The position numbers were made by a program, and so were the translations under genes. From the NCBI RefSeq assembly GCF_051380735.1, contig NZ_JBNYXQ010000003.1, positions 124,001-188,000 of the forward strand: 64,000 nt of DNA, written 5' to 3'. The notes beneath the pieces are model-generated. The model was not told the DNA's origin and searched no databases. It saw only the letters and a program-made list of their open reading frames with translations. Shown one piece after another: positions 16,399 through 25,234 of this stretch. Source of the DNA: Janthinobacterium sp051380735. GTDB lineage: Bacteria > Pseudomonadota > Gammaproteobacteria > Burkholderiales > Burkholderiaceae_D. The stretch's first letter is position 1. Every line of letters begins with the position of its first letter.

Positions 16399-18615
16399 AT
16401 GCGTTTTATTCTTTGTTTTCTGGCCGCCATGGCCAGCGTTCCCGCTTCGGCTGAAAAGCTGACGCTCGAGCGCATCCACGCCGATCCGGCGCTGGCCGGC
16501 CCCGGCGTGCGCAACCTGAAGGTATCGCCCGACGGCGAGCGCGTCACGTTCCTGCGCGGACGCGCCGACAACCAGTTCCAGCTCGACCTGTGGGAATTCA
16601 AGCTGAAAGACAAAAGCACGCATCGCCTGGTCGACTCCAAGGCGCTGGTGCCGAATGAAACCATCTCGCCGGCCGAACAGGCGCGCCGCGAACGCGAACG
16701 CACGGCCAGCCTGGCCGGTATCCTCAATTACAGCTGGTCGCCAGACGGCAAGCAGCTGCTGGTGCCGCTGGCCGGCAATCTGTACCTGGTCGACGCGGCC
16801 CATCCTGACAAGGCGCGCCTGGTCGCCAAGGGCAATGTGCTCGATCCGAAGATTTCGCCGAAAGGCCGCTATCTGTCCTTCGTGCGCGAGCAGAACCTGT
16901 TCGTGATCGACCTGAAAACAGGTCAGGAACGCCAGCTGACCAGCGACGGCAAGGATACCATCCATAACGGCGAAGCCGAATTCGTGGCGCAGGAAGAAAT
17001 GGGCCAGAGCACCGGCTACTACTGGGCGCCGGACGACAGCGCCGTCGCCTACAAGCGTTATGATGAAGCGCCGGTGCCGGTGGTGCGCCGCTTCGAGATC
17101 TTCGCCGACCGTACCGACGTGGTAGAACAGCGCTACCCTGCCGCCGGCGACGCCAACGTGCTGGTGCAGCTGAAGATCGTGTCGCCGGAAACCGGCGTGC
17201 AGCGCCAGGTCGACCTGGGCAGCAACCCCGATATTTACCTGGTGCGCGCCGACTGGAGCGCGGACAGCAAATCGCTGCTGTACCAGCTCCAGTCGCGCGA
17301 CCAGAAAACCCTGGACCTGGTGGCGGTAGACGCCGCCACCTTGGCGCAGCGCACGGTGCTGACGGAAACCTCGAAAACCTGGGTCAGCATCCATGACGAC
17401 CTGCGCTTCCTGGCTGACGGCAAATCGTTTTTATGGTCGTCCGAGCGCACCGGCCGCAATCATCTGTACCTGTACGACATCAGCGGCAAGCTGCTGCACC
17501 CGGTCACTTCCGGCGAGTGGGGCATCGACAGCCTGCTGGCCGTGAATGAAAAAACCGGCAAGGTGTATGTGGCGTCGAACCGCGACGCGGTGATCGACAA
17601 GCAGACCTACGCGCTGGCGCTGGACGGCAGCACGGCCGACCAGCCGCAGCGCGTGACGAAAGCCGACGGCTGGCACGACACCACCTTCTCGCGCAATGGC
17701 GCGGTGTTTGTCGACACGTATTCCGATCCGGCCACGCCGCCGCAAGTGAGCATCCGCCAACCTGACGGCGCGATGGTTGGCTGGCTGGAAGAAAACGCAC
17801 TCAACGCCAGCCACCCATACGGTAAATACAAGGCGGACCACCTGCCGACCGAATACGGCAGCATCAAGTCCGAAGATGGCCAGACCTTGTACTACTCGCT
17901 GGTCAAGCCGTCGAACTTCGACGCCTCGAAACGCTATCCGGTGTTCCTGTCGACTTATGGCGGCCCACACTCGCAGCACGTGGCGCGCCGCTGGGGCAAC
18001 ACCTTCGACCAGTACATGGCGCAGCAGGGCTTCGTGGTGTTCCGCCTCGATAACCGTGGCTCATCGCGCCGCGAACGCGCGTTTACCGATGCGATCTACC
18101 ATAACCTGGGCAAGGCCGAAGTGGCCGACCAGCTGGCCGGCATCGCCTGGCTGGGCCAGCAAAGCTACGTCGATGCCAGGCGCATCGGCGTATTCGGCTG
18201 GAGCTATGGCGGTTTCATGAGCTTGCGCTTGCTGTCGGCCGCGTCCGATAAAATTGCCGCTGGCGTGTCGGTGGCACCGGTCACCGACTGGTCGCTGTAC
18301 GACACCCACTACACGGAACAATTCCTCGGCATGCCGAAAGAAAACGTCGAAGGCTACAAGGGCAGCACGGTGTTCGCGCACCTGGACGGCTTGAAGTCGC
18401 CGCTGCTGCTGGTGCACGGCATGGCCGATGATAACGTGCTGTTCTCAAACAGCACCCGTTTGATCGACGCGCTGGTGAACCGTGGCGTGCAGTTCGACCT
18501 GATGACCTATCCAGGCGCCAAGCACGGCATCTCGTCGCGCGCCGGGCAGCGCCATGTGTACGCGAAGATCGCCGCCTTCTTCAAGAACAAGCTGAAAGTG
18601 GACGACGCGAAATAA
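16399..18615 (+). CDS. S9 family serine peptidase (dipeptidyl peptidase IV type)
   Basis: A 738-residue exported peptidase with signal peptide MRFILCFLAAMASVPASA. The first two thirds form a beta-propeller (DPP-IV N-terminal domain), and the C-terminal alpha/beta hydrolase carries the nucleophile in GWSYGGFMS (Ser at about residue 602), the acid in HGMADDNVLF (Asp about 678) and the base in YPGAKHGI (His about 710). The EAEFVAQEEMG stretch near residues 193-204 corresponds to the Glu-Glu motif that binds the substrate N-terminus in DPP-IV. It should release X-Pro or X-Ala dipeptides in the periplasm. A strong terminator follows. Confidence 0.93.
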   Translation: MRFILCFLAAMASVPASAEKLTLERIHADPALAGPGVRNLKVSPDGERVTFLRGRADNQFQLDLWEFKLKDKSTHRLVDSKALVPNETISPAEQARRERERTASLAGILNYSWSPDGKQLLVPLAGNLYLVDAAHPDKARLVAKGNVLDPKISPKGRYLSFVREQNLFVIDLKTGQERQLTSDGKDTIHNGEAEFVAQEEMGQSTGYYWAPDDSAVAYKRYDEAPVPVVRRFEIFADRTDVVEQRYPAAGDANVLVQLKIVSPETGVQRQVDLGSNPDIYLVRADWSADSKSLLYQLQSRDQKTLDLVAVDAATLAQRTVLTETSKTWVSIHDDLRFLADGKSFLWSSERTGRNHLYLYDISGKLLHPVTSGEWGIDSLLAVNEKTGKVYVASNRDAVIDKQTYALALDGSTADQPQRVTKADGWHDTTFSRNGAVFVDTYSDPATPPQVSIRQPDGAMVGWLEENALNASHPYGKYKADHLPTEYGSIKSEDGQTLYYSLVKPSNFDASKRYPVFLSTYGGPHSQHVARRWGNTFDQYMAQQGFVVFRLDNRGSSRRERAFTDAIYHNLGKAEVADQLAGIAWLGQQSYVDARRIGVFGWSYGGFMSLRLLSAASDKIAAGVSVAPVTDWSLYDTHYTEQFLGMPKENVEGYKGSTVFAHLDGLKSPLLLVHGMADDNVLFSNSTRLIDALVNRGVQFDLMTYPGAKHGISSRAGQRHVYAKIAAFFKNKLKVDDAK

Positions 18616-18630
18616 CTGCGGACGCCCAAT

Positions 18631-18673
18631 AAAAAACCGCCGCACTGTCTTTCGACGGTGCGGCGGTTTTTTT
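18631..18673. terminator. bidirectional rho-independent terminator
   Basis: The stem CCGCCGCAC / GTGCGGCGG is flanked by AAAAAA on the left and TTTTTTTT on the right, so it can end transcripts of the S9 peptidase gene (plus) and of the CsbD gene (minus), which are convergent here. Confidence 0.92.
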
Positions 18674-18687
18674 AATTGGCGCTCAGA

Positions 18688-18873
18688 TTATGGCTTGCGC
18701 GTAATGGTCTCGACTGCGTCTTTGACGTCGCCGACCTTCTTCTGCACTTGGCCTTCGACCTGGTTTGCCACGCCCTTGGCTTGCTGTTCTTCGCTGCCGA
18801 CGACCTTGCCAGCCGTTTCCTGGATTTTACCGCCGACTTCTTTCAGTTTGCCTTCAACTTGATCTTTGTTCAT
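18688..18873 (-). CDS. CsbD-family stress protein
   Basis: A 61-residue hydrophilic protein with the family start MNKDQVEGKLKEVGGKIQE and the following KVVGSEEQQAKG and VEGQVQKKVGDVKDA. CsbD-like proteins are small, disordered or helical, and usually induced by general stress; the biochemical role is not known. It has the usual length. Confidence 0.93.
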   Translation of the reverse strand: MNKDQVEGKLKEVGGKIQETAGKVVGSEEQQAKGVANQVEGQVQKKVGDVKDAVETITRKP

Positions 18874-19035
18874 GATAAATCCTCACTGTAGTTGGTCCAT
18901 CTGTTGTCCGGCTCTGGGCCGGTACTGCGGCTCACACGCTGCGTTTTGCTTGCTGCGTGTCGATGAGTTCATACTACGCCTGAGGCAGGAAAAACTATGT
19001 ACGGTTCCTAACACATGGGAAAATATTGCTATCTT

Positions 19036-19668
19036 TCACTTATCCTTGCGCCAGACAGTGGCCAGCCATGGCTGCTGCTCGCGCGGCAGGCCCGGTGGTC
19101 GGTAGTAATGGTCGAGCAAGGTAAAACCGGCCGCCTGCACATGTGCCGTCCAGGTATCGAGGTCGTAATAGCTGCCATAGCGATCACCGTTCCAGCCTTC
19201 CTGGTTCTGGCCGCGCGGATTTGAACTGAACAGCACGCCACCTGGTTTCAAACAGCCATGCAGGGAGCGCAGCACGCCGGCCAGGGCGCTGCCGGGAACA
19301 TGGAACAGCACGGCATTGGCAAATACGCCGTCAAAACGGCCGGCCGGCAAGTCCAGGTCGAGAAAATCCTGCTGCCAGACGGTGCAGCCGCTGTAGGCCC
19401 GCGCCATCTCGACAAAGCGAGCGGAACCATCGACACCGGTGGCATGGTGGCCCAGTTCCGTAAATGCCTTCAGGTCGCGCCCGGGACCGCAGCCCAGGTC
19501 GAGAATCTCGAACGGCGCCGCGCCGGCGATGGCGCCGAGCAGTGCGGACATGTTCTGGCGCACGTCGTGCTCGCGCGTGCCTTCAAAAAACTGCTCGGCG
19601 CTGGCGTCGTAATGGTCAAGGGTACGGCGGGTGATGACGTGCAGCGGGTCTTGCGGGATATCGGTCAT
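19036..19668 (-). CDS. class I SAM-dependent methyltransferase
   Basis: A 210-residue methyltransferase. SAM-binding motif I is ILDLGCGPGRDLKAF (about residues 54-68), with acidic motif II ATGVDGSARFVEMARA and motif IV FDGVFANAVLFHVP. The opening DPLHVITRRTLDHYDASAEQF is common in Oxalobacteraceae and related groups. Substrate unknown. It sits alone, divergent from the FliT-like gene. Confidence 0.88.
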   Translation of the reverse strand: MTDIPQDPLHVITRRTLDHYDASAEQFFEGTREHDVRQNMSALLGAIAGAAPFEILDLGCGPGRDLKAFTELGHHATGVDGSARFVEMARAYSGCTVWQQDFLDLDLPAGRFDGVFANAVLFHVPGSALAGVLRSLHGCLKPGGVLFSSNPRGQNQEGWNGDRYGSYYDLDTWTAHVQAAGFTLLDHYYRPPGLPREQQPWLATVWRKDK

Positions 19669-19852
19669 GATGGCGCTTCCGTAAAAGATGCCGCCATTTT
19701 AGACGCCCGCAAGCATTCATGCGGCTTTGCGGGCAGTTTGAGGAAACCTGGAAATTATTTTGAATTATTTTCAAAAAAAACCTCAAGTTCTGTCCAAAGT
19801 GGTCGTTAATCTGGACAAGCGTAAAACCATTGATAAAAATACAGGTGTGCTC

Positions 19853-20149
19853 ATGAACTCCAACGACGTGCTTTCGATGTATGAAAATATTGCCGGCTTG
19901 ACCAATAAAATGGTCGCGGCCGCATGCGCGGAGGATTGGGAAAGCTTGAACGCGCTGGAAAATCAATGCGCCAGCGCAGCCAGTGCCACCCTGATCGGCG
20001 CCGTGCCTGCCTTGTCCGGTTCCCATCGGGCACGCAAGTTCGACCTGATCAAGCAGATCCTGGCCAATGACCGCGCCATTTGCAATATCACCGAACCATG
20101 GATGGCGCAGTTGTCCAGGACCATGCCGGCACCGCGCGCGCACCGATAA
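19853..20149 (+). CDS. FliT-like flagellar chaperone/regulator
   Basis: A 98-residue, helical, soluble protein that resembles FliT (export chaperone of FliD and regulator of FlhDC): NDVLSMYENIAGLTNKMVAAA, then DWESLNALENQCA and RKFDLIKQILANDRAI. The length fits FliT. I chose the ATG at 19853; the longer frame from 19760 adds a basic N-terminus that is not family-like. Unlike usual FliT genes it is not next to fliD or fliS; it stands alone between a methyltransferase and a FimV-like gene, so it could be a second copy with another role. Confidence 0.65.
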   Translation: MNSNDVLSMYENIAGLTNKMVAAACAEDWESLNALENQCASAASATLIGAVPALSGSHRARKFDLIKQILANDRAICNITEPWMAQLSRTMPAPRAHR

Positions 20150-20176
20150 ACAGTTTGATCAGTACCGAAGTCGACG

Positions 20177-20197
20177 GCGCCTGCGGGCGCTTTTTTT
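20177..20197 (+). terminator. rho-independent terminator after the FliT-like gene
   Basis: The stem GCGCC-TGCG-GGCGC is followed by seven T. It lies 28 bases after the stop of the plus-strand FliT-like gene and just before the convergent FimV-like gene ends. Confidence 0.85.
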
Positions 20198-20224
20198 ACG
20201 CCTGTCGCAAGCGCTGCAGACCCC

Positions 20225-21328
20225 TTAGCGCGAAAAAGGCTCCGGTGCCAGAGCCGGCTCCTCGCGTTCAGGCACGGTATCGCCAGGCGGCACCACCGGC
20301 GTCGTTTTGCGGCGAAACGGCTTGCGCAGCAAGACCCAGTATTTCGATGGCGGCCTGGTCACGGCTAAAGGACGCCCCCTGCGCTTGCGCAGGATATAGA
20401 CAACTAGGGCCGTCGCCAGCAGGAACAGCACGATGCCCAGGCCCAGCCACAGCATGCCATTGCCGCCGGCTTTCCTTTCCGCTGCCGCTGCCTTGGCCTT
20501 GACATGCGGCGACACCGAGGCGGCTGGCGCAGGGGCCGCAGCAGCGGGCGCAGCCAGCGCCTGCTGCAGCACCGAGACCTTGCCTTCCAGCACCCCGATC
20601 TTCTCATTCAAGGCCGTGTTTTGCCGGTCCAGCGCCACACACGCCGCAGCCGGCACACCGGCCGCCTGCGGCGCACAGGCTGCTGCCGGCGCAGCGGCGC
20701 GGCGCAGCGGTGGCGGCGAAACCGGCACGAACGCCGGTTTTGGCGCCACCGGTGGCGCAACAAACACGGCCGACGGGCGCAGCATGCCCTCGGCGCGGGC
20801 GCGCGCGGCCAGGGCGGCAGCATCCGGCACCGCGATGGGCTTGGGAACAACGACCGGCACGGGTGATTGCGGCATGACCCTGGGCGCGGGCGCAAGAAAA
20901 GGGGCAGGGACAGGGACAGGCGCTGGTGGCGCCGGCGTCAGCCAGACGGTGGCCAGGCGCACGATGCTGCGGCTGCCATTGCCCAGCATTAAATACACAT
21001 GCACATGGCCGGCATTGATCGATTGTCGCGTGCTGAGGCGGACAAAGCGCCGGCCGTCGCGCTCCACCTGGCTGATGGCCAGGGTTTGCAGTGCGGCGTC
21101 CATGGCGATGCCGCCGCCTTCGTAGACATTGTTCGACGCGAGGCGCACCGACAGGCCCTGCAGCTCGTCGGGCGCCAGCGCCGTCAATTCGATATCGGCC
21201 GACAAGGGCTGGCCCACATGCGACTGCACGCTGATCTCGCCCAGTTCGGCCGCAAAGGCGAGCGGCATGGCCAGGCAGGCGGTGGCGCACAGGATGGCGG
21301 TCCAGCGGGAAAAGACTATGCTCGGCAT
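20225..21328 (-). CDS. FimV-like protein (N-terminal domain, short form)
   Basis: The 367-residue protein has a signal peptide (LAMPLAFA before AELGEISVQSHVGQPLSADI), the FimV N-terminal domain with that motif and NVYEGGGIAMDAALQTL, then a long Pro/Ala-rich linker, a short coiled stretch (NTALNEKIGVLEGKVSVLQQ), a transmembrane segment (MLWLGLGIVLFLLATALVVYIL) and a basic tail. FimV proteins are usually around 900 residues with a TPR C-terminal domain; this one lacks that domain. FimV supports type IV pili and cell-pole organisation. The role of this short form is not established. Confidence 0.82.
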   Translation of the reverse strand: MPSIVFSRWTAILCATACLAMPLAFAAELGEISVQSHVGQPLSADIELTALAPDELQGLSVRLASNNVYEGGGIAMDAALQTLAISQVERDGRRFVRLSTRQSINAGHVHVYLMLGNGSRSIVRLATVWLTPAPPAPVPVPAPFLAPAPRVMPQSPVPVVVPKPIAVPDAAALAARARAEGMLRPSAVFVAPPVAPKPAFVPVSPPPLRRAAAPAAACAPQAAGVPAAACVALDRQNTALNEKIGVLEGKVSVLQQALAAPAAAAPAPAASVSPHVKAKAAAAERKAGGNGMLWLGLGIVLFLLATALVVYILRKRRGRPLAVTRPPSKYWVLLRKPFRRKTTPVVPPGDTVPEREEPALAPEPFSR

Positions 21329-21474
21329 GAAATAATCGCTTTGACAACAGGAACAAGTGACAACGTATCTTGTTAACGGCAGGAAATAGAAAAAATATAG
21401 GCGCAAGCGACTGCGCTGTGCATTTTTGGCGCCTGGAGTACACTCGATCAACCAACACAGATGAAAGGGATGCC

Positions 21475-22869
21475 ATGAGCAGCAGAATCGAACGCGACAG
21501 TTTTGGCCCGATCGACGTACCCGCCGGTCAATTGTGGGGCGCGCAGACACAGCGCTCGCTTGAGCACTTCCATATTTCCACGGAAAAGATGCCGCCTGAA
21601 CTGATCGCCGCGCTGGCTACCGTCAAGCGCGCGGCCGCCCACGTCAACCTGGGACTGGGCTTGCTGAGCGGTGAAAAAGCCGTCGCCATTACCAAAGCCG
21701 CCGACGAAGTACTGGCCGGCCAGCACCCGACCGAGTTTCCGCTGGCCGTCTGGCAGACCGGATCTGGCACGCAAAGCAATATGAACATGAACGAAGTGCT
21801 GGCCAACCGGGGTTCCGAGCTGATGGGTGGACTGCGTGGCGCCGAGCGCCTGCTGCACCCGAACGACGACGTCAACCTGGGCCAGTCCTCGAACGACATC
21901 TTCCCCACCGCCATTCACGTGGCTGCCGCGCTGGCCGTCGCCAACACGGTATTGCCGCCACTGCGCCAGCTGCGCGCCACTCTGGAAGGGAAAGCAGCCG
22001 CTTTTGCCGACATCGTCAAGATCGGCCGTACTCACCTGCAGGACGCCACGCCACTGACCCTGGGCCAGGAATTCTCGGGCTACGCAGCCCAGCTGGAATT
22101 TGCCGAGCACATCATCGAGGCCGCGCTGCCGCCGCTGCTGCAGCTGGCCGCCGGTGGCACGGCGGTGGGCACCGGCCTGAACGCCCATGCCGAATTTGCC
22201 GAGCGCATCGCGGCCGAGCTGGCGCACCTGACGGGCCAGCCGTTTGCCAGCGCCAGCAACAAGTTCGCCGCCCTGGCCGCCCATGATGCGCTGGTGGCAG
22301 CCCATGGCGCGCTGAAAACCCTGGCAACCGCACTGATGAAAATCGCCAACGACGTGCGCTGGATGGCCTCTGGCCCACGTTCTGGCCTCGGTGAAATCAC
22401 GATACCCGAAAACGAACCGGGCAGCTCGATCATGCCGGGCAAGGTCAATCCGACCCAGTGCGAAGCGCTGACCATGCTGTGCTGCCAGGTCTTCGGCAAT
22501 GATGTCGCCATCACGGTGGGCGGCGCCTCGGGCAACTTCGAGCTGAACGTGTTCAAGCCGCTGATCGCGCACAATTTCCTGCAAAGCGCGCGCCTGCTCG
22601 GTGACGGCATGCGCAGCTTTGACGAGCATTGCGCACATGGCATCGAACCAAACCGCGAGCGCATCGCCGAACTGATGGAGCGCTCCTTGATGCTGGTCAC
22701 GGCGCTGGCGCCGCATATCGGCTATGACCGGGCGGCGCAGATCGCCAAGCAGGCACAGCATGAAGGCACGACCTTGAAAGAAGCAGCCTTGAGCCTGGGC
22801 TTCGTGACGGAAGAACAATTTGCCGAGTGGATCGTGCCGCTCGACATGACGCGTCCGAACAAAACTTAA
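21475..22869 (+). CDS. fumC: class II fumarate hydratase
   Basis: FumC converts fumarate to L-malate in the TCA cycle without an iron-sulfur cluster. The 464-residue protein starts RIERDSFGPIDVPAGQLWGA and has the class signature GSSIMPGKVNPTQCE (about residues 318-332) with the catalytic Ser. TGSGTQSNMNMNEV and GRTHLQDATPLTLGQE are the other active-site regions. AAGGGA precedes the ATG. It is divergent from the FimV-like gene. Confidence 0.97.
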   Translation: MSSRIERDSFGPIDVPAGQLWGAQTQRSLEHFHISTEKMPPELIAALATVKRAAAHVNLGLGLLSGEKAVAITKAADEVLAGQHPTEFPLAVWQTGSGTQSNMNMNEVLANRGSELMGGLRGAERLLHPNDDVNLGQSSNDIFPTAIHVAAALAVANTVLPPLRQLRATLEGKAAAFADIVKIGRTHLQDATPLTLGQEFSGYAAQLEFAEHIIEAALPPLLQLAAGGTAVGTGLNAHAEFAERIAAELAHLTGQPFASASNKFAALAAHDALVAAHGALKTLATALMKIANDVRWMASGPRSGLGEITIPENEPGSSIMPGKVNPTQCEALTMLCCQVFGNDVAITVGGASGNFELNVFKPLIAHNFLQSARLLGDGMRSFDEHCAHGIEPNRERIAELMERSLMLVTALAPHIGYDRAAQIAKQAQHEGTTLKEAALSLGFVTEEQFAEWIVPLDMTRPNKT

Positions 22870-22969
22870 GGCAACTTTCGCATACCTGGTTGCAACCATG
22901 TAAACTGGCTGTTTGGCCCTTTTTTGGGCTGCACAGTGTTGAAAACACATTATTGTGATTGGGGATAGA

Positions 22970-23191
22970 ATGCAAAAAGTAAGCTTTGATTTGACATCTG
23001 AGTTCGTCGAGCTGAACCAGCTGCTCAAGCTGGTCGGCTTGTGCGACAGCGGCGGCGCGGGCAAGGTCATGGTCGACAGCGGCGTGGTCAAGGTCGACGG
23101 CAAGAAGGAGTTGCGCAAGACGGCCAAGATCCGCGCCGGGCAGGTTGTCAGCGTGGCCGATATCCGCATTACCGTAGTGGCGCCCGCCTGA
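22970..23191 (+). CDS. small S4-domain RNA-binding protein (YbcJ-like)
   Basis: A 73-residue S4-like RNA-binding protein. Visible are the start FVELNQLLKLVGLCDSGGAG, then VMVDSGVVKVDGKKELRK (the beta hairpin and basic RNA-binding face of S4) and GQVVSVADIRI. The family includes E. coli YbcJ and probable ribosome-associated factors. GGGGAT precedes the ATG at 22970; the upstream in-frame ATG at 22955 has no ribosome binding site. Confidence 0.85.
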   Translation: MQKVSFDLTSEFVELNQLLKLVGLCDSGGAGKVMVDSGVVKVDGKKELRKTAKIRAGQVVSVADIRITVVAPA

Positions 23192-23292
23192 GGCCGGTTT
23201 AACGCGCTCCTGCGCCAGATCAAAACCTGCCCGGCTGGTTTGCCTATGTTTATATTTTTACCATATATTCATCAACAAGCGGAAGGATGGTC

Positions 23293-23577
23293 ATGGACAA
23301 TGCCGAACACGGCACGCGCAGCCAGCAGCGATTGATCGCCGATTTGCGCCAGGTCATAGAAAATGCGGAAGATTTATTGCGCAGCACCGACAAATACACC
23401 AGCACCTTGTACCAGGGTGCGCGCGCCAAGCTGGAAGTAGCCTTGGTGGCGGCCACCGCCGAACTGGCGCAATTCGAAGACGAACAACTGGCGCGCATGA
23501 TGGATGCCACCCTGGCGGCCAACGCCAGGTACCACGACCAGACGGGTGAAGCGCGCATCCTGCGCGCCTTTCAATAG
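23293..23577 (+). CDS. DUF883/ElaB-YqjD-like protein without membrane anchor
   Basis: A 94-residue helical protein that resembles the soluble part of ElaB/YqjD ribosome- and membrane-associated proteins (LIADLRQVIENAEDLLRSTD, a pattern common in the family). Those proteins end in a transmembrane helix, which is absent here: the chain ends with a hydrophilic DQTGEARILRAFQ. GGAAGG with 5 bases of spacing supports ATG 23293 over ATG 23287. The stop overlaps the stop of the convergent MNIO fusion gene by 7 bases. The DUF883 assignment is plausible rather than certain. Confidence 0.65.
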   Translation: MDNAEHGTRSQQRLIADLRQVIENAEDLLRSTDKYTSTLYQGARAKLEVALVAATAELAQFEDEQLARMMDATLAANARYHDQTGEARILRAFQ

Positions 23578-25223
23578 CCCTGTTCAGGCGCGAGCACGGC
23601 CGTCAGCACCGCATGCTTCAGCCACAGTCGCAATTGCCCGCCAAGATCGAAATCCGCGTCGATTGCGAAGGCGGCGTCCAGCGCCGCGCCAAAATTTTTC
23701 CCTTGCATTAACCGCAGCAGCGCCGCATGCGCGGCCGCATCCTGCGCCAGCACCTGCGCCCGCCACCGTGGCCGGCACACCAGGGCATGACTGGTGGCAG
23801 CCATCTGCTGTGGAAATACCGCATTTTCATGCTGATGCGCCTGCCATAGCGCCACCACCTGCCAATCGGAACGAATCAATGTGCACGCCGGATGCAGGGT
23901 AAAGCGGCAGGCTTCCAGCTGCTCCGGCGGCAGGCTGGCCAGCGCTTCCGCCGGCAAGCCTGGCGCGTCGGGTGCATAATGGGCCAGGTGCAGCGCCCAT
24001 TCCAGCCGCGCCATATCGGGCAAGTATGGTAATTGCGCCGCTGGCGCAAAGGCAGCAAGAAAAGTGGCAAAACCGTCGCCGAACCGGTTCAGGTCGGCAT
24101 CTTGCGAGGGGTAGCGCCGGCCGTATTCGCGCGCCAGGCCGGCAAAGAATTCTTCGCCCACCAGCGCCAGCAGCACCGGATACACCTGGCCCAGCACGCG
24201 GCGCCAGGTGGCGTTCAGATTGCCGCGATACAAACCCAGCCTTTCTTCGACCAGCGCGCCACGGCATAGCTGGAGCGCTGCGTCCGCCTGCGTCATGTCA
24301 AGCAGCGCGTCGGCAAATACTTGCTGGCTGGCCGCCAGGTGCTCATCGATCACTGGCGCCATGGCGGTGATCACCGAACCGCGCCATGACACCGCGTTCT
24401 GATGCTGTTGCTGGATGGCGCGCGCACGGTCGGCCTGCGCCAGCAACACAGCCAGCTCGGGCACGTCGGTATCCCATTCGATCAGGGTTGCTACCTGGCC
24501 AAAGCGTTGCAGGGCCGCCTGGTACAAGGCCCAAACGGGTTCGGCCACGGCGGCGCCGTGGTGGTCGATTACCGCGCGCGGCGTGACCAGATGGCCACCC
24601 AAGTGCATTTCGCCAACGATACCGACGGGAATATCCAGCAAGGCAGCCAGCGCATCTTCACCGTGGTTGCACTGGTTCACATACAGATTATTGACGTCGA
24701 GCAGCAGGCCGCAGCCGCTGCGGCGCGCCAGTTCGGCCAGGAACTGGGCTTCGCTCATGGCATCCGCGTGGAAACGCACGCTGGTCGATACATTTTCCAG
24801 CAGGATGGGACGGCGCAGGGCATCCTGCACCCGCCCTACCCTGGCGCACAGCAAGTCCAGCGCAGCATGGTCGAGCGCCAGTGGCAGCAGATCGTTGAGT
24901 TGCCGCCCTACCACCGCACCCCAGCACAGGTGTTCGGATATCAGCGCCGGCTCGATACGCTGGGCCAGCAGCCGCACCCGCTCCAGATGATCTTCGGAAA
25001 AACCGCGCGCCGAACCCAGGCCCAGGCCCACGCCGTGCAGGCTCAGCGCATAATCCTGGCGCACGGCCTGCAGCACATGCCAGTCGCGGCCCGAGCAGGA
25101 CAGATAATTTTCGGTATGCACTTCCAGCCAGTCCACCTGAGGCCGGCCGTCGAGAAAGTCGCGGTAATGCGCAGCGCGCAGGCCGACGCCCACGCCAGTC
25201 AGCGCATGGACGGGCTGCGCCAT
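23571..25223 (-). CDS. fused MNIO enzyme (DUF692, BufB-like) plus DUF2063 partner (BufC-like)
   Basis: The 550-residue protein joins two parts that are separate genes in described RiPP loci. Residues about 1-275 are a DUF692/MNIO iron enzyme: the ligand-type residues are His36 and Glu38 (EVHTENY), His63 (SLHGVGL), His98 (SEHLCWG), Glu143 (LLENVST), Asp176 (LLDVNNLYVN), His207 (EMHLGGH), Asp220/His221 and Glu249 (LIEWDTD). Residues about 285-545 match DUF2063, the recognition subunit of MbnC/BufC type. It follows the DUF2282 precursor by 11 bases. MNIOs convert Cys of precursor peptides to oxazolone/thioamide or similar groups. The ATG at 25223 is chosen because the MNIO domain begins there. 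Confidence 0.88.
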   Translation of the reverse strand: MAQPVHALTGVGVGLRAAHYRDFLDGRPQVDWLEVHTENYLSCSGRDWHVLQAVRQDYALSLHGVGLGLGSARGFSEDHLERVRLLAQRIEPALISEHLCWGAVVGRQLNDLLPLALDHAALDLLCARVGRVQDALRRPILLENVSTSVRFHADAMSEAQFLAELARRSGCGLLLDVNNLYVNQCNHGEDALAALLDIPVGIVGEMHLGGHLVTPRAVIDHHGAAVAEPVWALYQAALQRFGQVATLIEWDTDVPELAVLLAQADRARAIQQQHQNAVSWRGSVITAMAPVIDEHLAASQQVFADALLDMTQADAALQLCRGALVEERLGLYRGNLNATWRRVLGQVYPVLLALVGEEFFAGLAREYGRRYPSQDADLNRFGDGFATFLAAFAPAAQLPYLPDMARLEWALHLAHYAPDAPGLPAEALASLPPEQLEACRFTLHPACTLIRSDWQVVALWQAHQHENAVFPQQMAATSHALVCRPRWRAQVLAQDAAAHAALLRLMQGKNFGAALDAAFAIDADFDLGGQLRLWLKHAVLTAVLAPEQGY

Positions 25224-25234
25224 GGCCTGCCGGT

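Noticed and set aside
21448..23223. Minus-strand open frame of 591 codons
   Set aside because: It is the shadow of fumC and the S4 gene.
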